A DNA stretch of 54,125 bases, taken from NCBI GenBank assembly GCA_902767045.1, contig CACXFT010000076.1, positions 1 to 54,125 on the forward strand, read 5' to 3'. Of this stretch, positions 52,835-54,125 are shown one piece after another. The number at the start of each line of letters is the position of its first letter. Within the stretch, counting starts at the first letter, position 1. A program made the translations under genes and the position numbers. A model generated the notes under the pieces. That model saw only the letters and a list, made by a program, of their open reading frames with translations. It was not told where the DNA came from and did not search any database. The stretch is from an uncultured Prevotellaceae bacterium. Its GTDB lineage: Bacteria > Bacteroidota > Bacteroidia > Bacteroidales > Bacteroidaceae.

Positions 52835-53929
52835 TTATTTTTCCACCCCGAACTTATAGATGGTTTTCTGTTTGTATTCTTCTCCCGGGCGCAGCACCAC
52901 TGAGGGGAAGTAGGGGTGGTTGGGCGAATCGGGGAAGTGCTGGCATTCGAAGCAGATGCCCGAGCGGCGTGGGAAGGTGGCTCCGTGCTGTCCGGCATAG
53001 CCGTCGGCCCAGTTGTCGGTATAGAGCTGCACGCCGGGTTCGGTGGTGTACACCTCCATGGTGCGTCCGCTTGTGGGTTCCACAATGCGAGCGGCAAAGC
53101 TCAGCTCGCCCTCTTCTTTCTTGTTCAGCACATAGCAGTGGTCGTAGCCGGCCCCGTTCTTGATTTGCTCGTCGGTGGGGTGGTCGATGTCTTTGCCCAC
53201 GGCCTTGGGTGTGCGGAAGTCGAAGGGTGTGCCTTCCACAAAGCGAATTTCGCCTGTGGGGATGCTTGTTTCGTCGATGGGCAGGTAGTAGTCGGCATTG
53301 ATTTCGCACACCTGGTTCAGAATGTCGGGTGTGGGGTTGGCAATGCCTTGCAGCGAGAAGAATCCGTGACTGGTGAGGTTGAGGATGGTTTTCTTGTTGG
53401 TGGTGGCCATGTATTCAATCACCAGTTCGTTTTCGTCGGTGAAGGTGTACACAACCGTTACTCTAACTTCTCCGGTGTAACCCTCTTCGCCATACGGACT
53501 TACATATTTGAGCACCACCGAGTGGTCGTTCATTTGCAGTGCTTCCCACACCTTGGCGTTCCATCCTTTCTTTCCTCCGTGCAGTGCGTTAGGCCCGTTG
53601 TTGATAGCCAGTTCGTATTGCTTGCCGTTCAGCTGGAACTTGCCCCGGCAGATGCGGTTTCCGTATCGTCCGATGAGGGTGGAGAGATAGGGTTCCGGAC
53701 TGTTGATAACATCCTGAATGTTATCGTGCCCCTGAATAACGTTGGCATGTTTGCCGTTGCGGTCGGGCACCATAATGGCCACGATGGCTCCACCGTAGTT
53801 GGTGATGGCCACTTCGTTGCCCTGGTTGTTTTTAAGGATGTAGAGGTCGGTCTGCTTGCCGTTCACATTGGCCTGAAAATCTTCGCGTTTCAAGCCACAG
53901 ATATTCACAGTTTCAGTTGTGTTTGTCAT
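52835..53929 (-). CDS. galM: Aldose 1-epimerase (galactose mutarotase), cytoplasmic-looking
   Basis: 364 residues without a signal peptide, in contrast to the lipoprotein paralogue at 48899-50077. GalM motifs are NYGGAIVAIMVPDRNGK, LIGRYGNRICRGKF, ALHGGKKGW (His), LTSHGFFSL (second His) and the Glu region ICFECQHFPDSPN. It converts beta-D-galactose to the alpha anomer that galactokinase uses. It leads the galM, galK, transporter unit. The two paralogues probably act on different sides of the inner membrane. Confidence 0.93.
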   Translation of the reverse strand: MTNTTETVNICGLKREDFQANVNGKQTDLYILKNNQGNEVAITNYGGAIVAIMVPDRNGKHANVIQGHDNIQDVINSPEPYLSTLIGRYGNRICRGKFQLNGKQYELAINNGPNALHGGKKGWNAKVWEALQMNDHSVVLKYVSPYGEEGYTGEVRVTVVYTFTDENELVIEYMATTNKKTILNLTSHGFFSLQGIANPTPDILNQVCEINADYYLPIDETSIPTGEIRFVEGTPFDFRTPKAVGKDIDHPTDEQIKNGAGYDHCYVLNKKEEGELSFAARIVEPTSGRTMEVYTTEPGVQLYTDNWADGYAGQHGATFPRRSGICFECQHFPDSPNHPYFPSVVLRPGEEYKQKTIYKFGVEK

Positions 53930-53961
53930 AACAATATGTTTTTAGTTATTATTGTTATGCG

Positions 53962-53993
53962 CAAAGTTAAATATAAAAATTGAGTGTGGCAAG
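53962..53993 (-). promoter_or_regulatory. Predicted promoter of the galactose operon
   Basis: On the minus strand TAACTTTG (53969-53962) matches the -7 element exactly. CTTG (53993-53990) is a one-mismatch -33 at 20 nt. The predicted leader to the galM ATG at 53929 is about 28 nt. Confidence 0.5.
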
Positions 53994-54011
53994 TTTTCGT
54001 GTTAAAATTTG

Positions 54012-54101
54012 ATGGTTTTAAAGTTAAAAACCATTAAATGACGGACGCTGAAAGCGTCCACTTTCAGTAACCGGGGGTGCGAGCGTAGCGAGTACCCCCG
54101 G
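54012..54101. repeat. Cluster of three hairpins, probably a dispersed intergenic repeat
   Basis: Three inverted repeats in 90 bp. ATGGTTTT/AAAACCAT spans 54012-54034. GGACGCT-GAA-AGCGTCC spans 54043-54059. CCGGGGGT ... ACCCCCGG spans 54071-54101 around GCGAGCGTAGCGAGT. CTGAAAG (54048-54054) also pairs with CTTTCAG (54061-54067), which excludes the second hairpin. The GC-rich third element contrasts with the AT-rich surroundings, and similar sequence is familiar to me from Bacteroidales intergenic regions. Copy number cannot be tested here. Confidence 0.6.
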
Positions 54102-54125
54102 ACTGTGGTCTCTAACAAGTGCACA

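Overview
The window looks like a chromosomal segment of a Bacteroidales bacterium, most likely Prevotella or a close relative. Three things point there: many start sites are preceded by the Bacteroidetes promoter pattern TTTG-N19-21-TAnnTTTG with little sign of Shine-Dalgarno sequences; the arabinose operon carries a Nudix-type AraR regulator; and there are typical Bacteroidales families such as DUF3256, a YtxH/holin/small-protein trio and a eukaryotic-type branching enzyme. No rRNA, tRNA, CRISPR array, transposase or prophage was seen.

Layout. 1-97 is the start of an Abi_2-like abortive-infection gene running off the left edge. 395-6170 is a hexuronate (2-keto-3-deoxygluconate, KDG) module: an NhaC-type antiporter, altronate dehydratase and a LacI-type regulator on the minus strand, divergent from KDG kinase and KDPG aldolase. 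6148-14180 is the least understood block: a 1178-residue histidine-kinase-like lipoprotein/membrane protein with no recognisable H-box, a response regulator, a membrane protein, an orphan substrate-binding lipoprotein and a TPR protein. Its first gene overlaps the end of the aldolase gene. 14277-18832 holds glycogen branching enzyme, a YhcH/YjgK protein, a 14-repeat MORN protein and a DUF3256 protein.

18900-25190 is a minus-strand housekeeping run: rubrerythrin, asparaginase, pheS, a TPR protein, peptide deformylase, RuvX and a SPOR lipoprotein. 25445-26336 is a small envelope-protein trio. 26417-29420 is pyruvate formate-lyase and its activase, followed by a six-copy 22-bp palindromic tandem repeat. 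29672-37856 holds queC, a zinc metallopeptidase, pheT, yebC, a TSCPD protein, a lipoprotein, lepA and a Crp/Fnr regulator. 37957-42195 encodes an acyl-CoA ligase, a LolC/E-type permease and an aminotransferase.

42405-50077 is the L-arabinose operon: periplasmic mutarotase, Na+/sugar symporter, AraR, AraD, AraA, AraB. 50271-53929 is a galactose operon: mutarotase, galactokinase, sugar MFS transporter. The right end (54012-54101) holds a cluster of hairpins that looks like a dispersed intergenic repeat.

Read together, the sugar modules handle galacturonate-derived KDG, arabinose and galactose, the main sugars of pectin and its side chains. Products feed glycolysis and the pentose phosphate pathway, and pyruvate formate-lyase provides an anaerobic outlet. 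The block at 6148-14180 is the best candidate for an under-described system. All assignments come from reading the sequence and from family knowledge; no database search was run.
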